Assembly (NCBI GenBank): GCA_013398955.1
Contig: VWPU01003235.1
Location: 44,653 to 108,652, forward strand
DNA length: 64,000 nucleotides
Origin: Callaeas wilsoni
Taxonomy: Eukaryota; Chordata; Aves; Passeriformes; Callaeidae
Direction: 5' to 3'
Part shown: one piece after another, positions 63,972 to 64,000 of the stretch
How positions within the stretch are numbered: the stretch's first letter is position 1
How the letters are laid out: the number at the start of each line of letters is the position of its first letter
Made by a program: the position numbers and the translations under genes
Notes under the pieces: model-generated
Databases searched by the model: none
Told to the model about the DNA's origin: nothing
Seen by the model: the letters and a program-made list of their open reading frames with translations, nothing else

Positions 63972-64000
63972 ACTGGGCCCGCGGCGCCTCCCGGCCGCGG
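63972..64000. other. CpG-dense edge, possible CpG-island start
   Basis: The final bases gggcccgcggcgcctcccggccgcgg are nearly all G and C and contain about six CpG in 23 bp, unlike anything else in the window. This could be the edge of a CpG island or promoter of a gene beyond the window. It is too short to call. Confidence 0.35.

Overview
The window looks like ordinary, gene-poor nuclear DNA from a bird. The evidence is the repeat content. CR1 (chicken repeat 1) non-LTR retrotransposon fragments recur on both strands, several ending in the diagnostic 8-bp 3' repeat (ATTCTATG / CATAGAAT type), and there are solo LTRs of families I recognise as avian endogenous-retrovirus (ERVL-type) LTRs. No mammalian Alu or L1 and no bacterial gene organisation is visible. 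Species cannot be resolved. I find no convincing host protein-coding exon, tRNA, rRNA or CRISPR array. All long open frames are either CR1 ORF2 remnants, antisense of LTRs, or unremarkable chance ORFs.

Layout. 1-1645: two 5'-truncated minus-strand CR1 copies about 350 bp apart. 1646-17821: AT-rich unique sequence with a 24-bp minisatellite, a (TGGT)n array, one small plus-strand CR1 scrap and a palindromic POU/homeobox-like motif cluster near 6.85 kb. 17822-18439: a solo LTR. 18440-31284: unique sequence, with two patches on the minus strand (about 26.5-27.0 and 28.4-29.5 kb) that read like badly decayed coding DNA of unknown identity. 31285-33125: an old plus-strand CR1 split by a 642-bp solo LTR with a perfect 5-bp target duplication. 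35972-37137: a minus CR1 with RT-derived frames. 40192-41419: a CR1 whose 5' part is inverted relative to its 3' end, as expected from twin priming. 42686-43065 and 43622-43875: two more CR1 pieces. 49185-49635: an LTR-like unit with a 94-bp-offset U3 repeat. 51113-52180: a 1.07-kb solo LTR containing 45-bp tandem units. 52181-62755: mostly unique AT-rich sequence. 62905-63971: the least decayed CR1, carrying an artificial-looking 85-bp duplication around a single N. The last 30 bases are extremely CpG-rich and may be the edge of a CpG island outside the window.

There is no operon or pathway to describe. The biology here is retrotransposon history: insertion, 5' truncation, inversion during insertion, nesting and LTR-LTR recombination, plus an assembly error. 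I did not find evidence for a new functional system. The best leads are the twin-primed CR1, the nested LTR, the palindromic motif cluster and the unidentified minus-strand coding-like patches.
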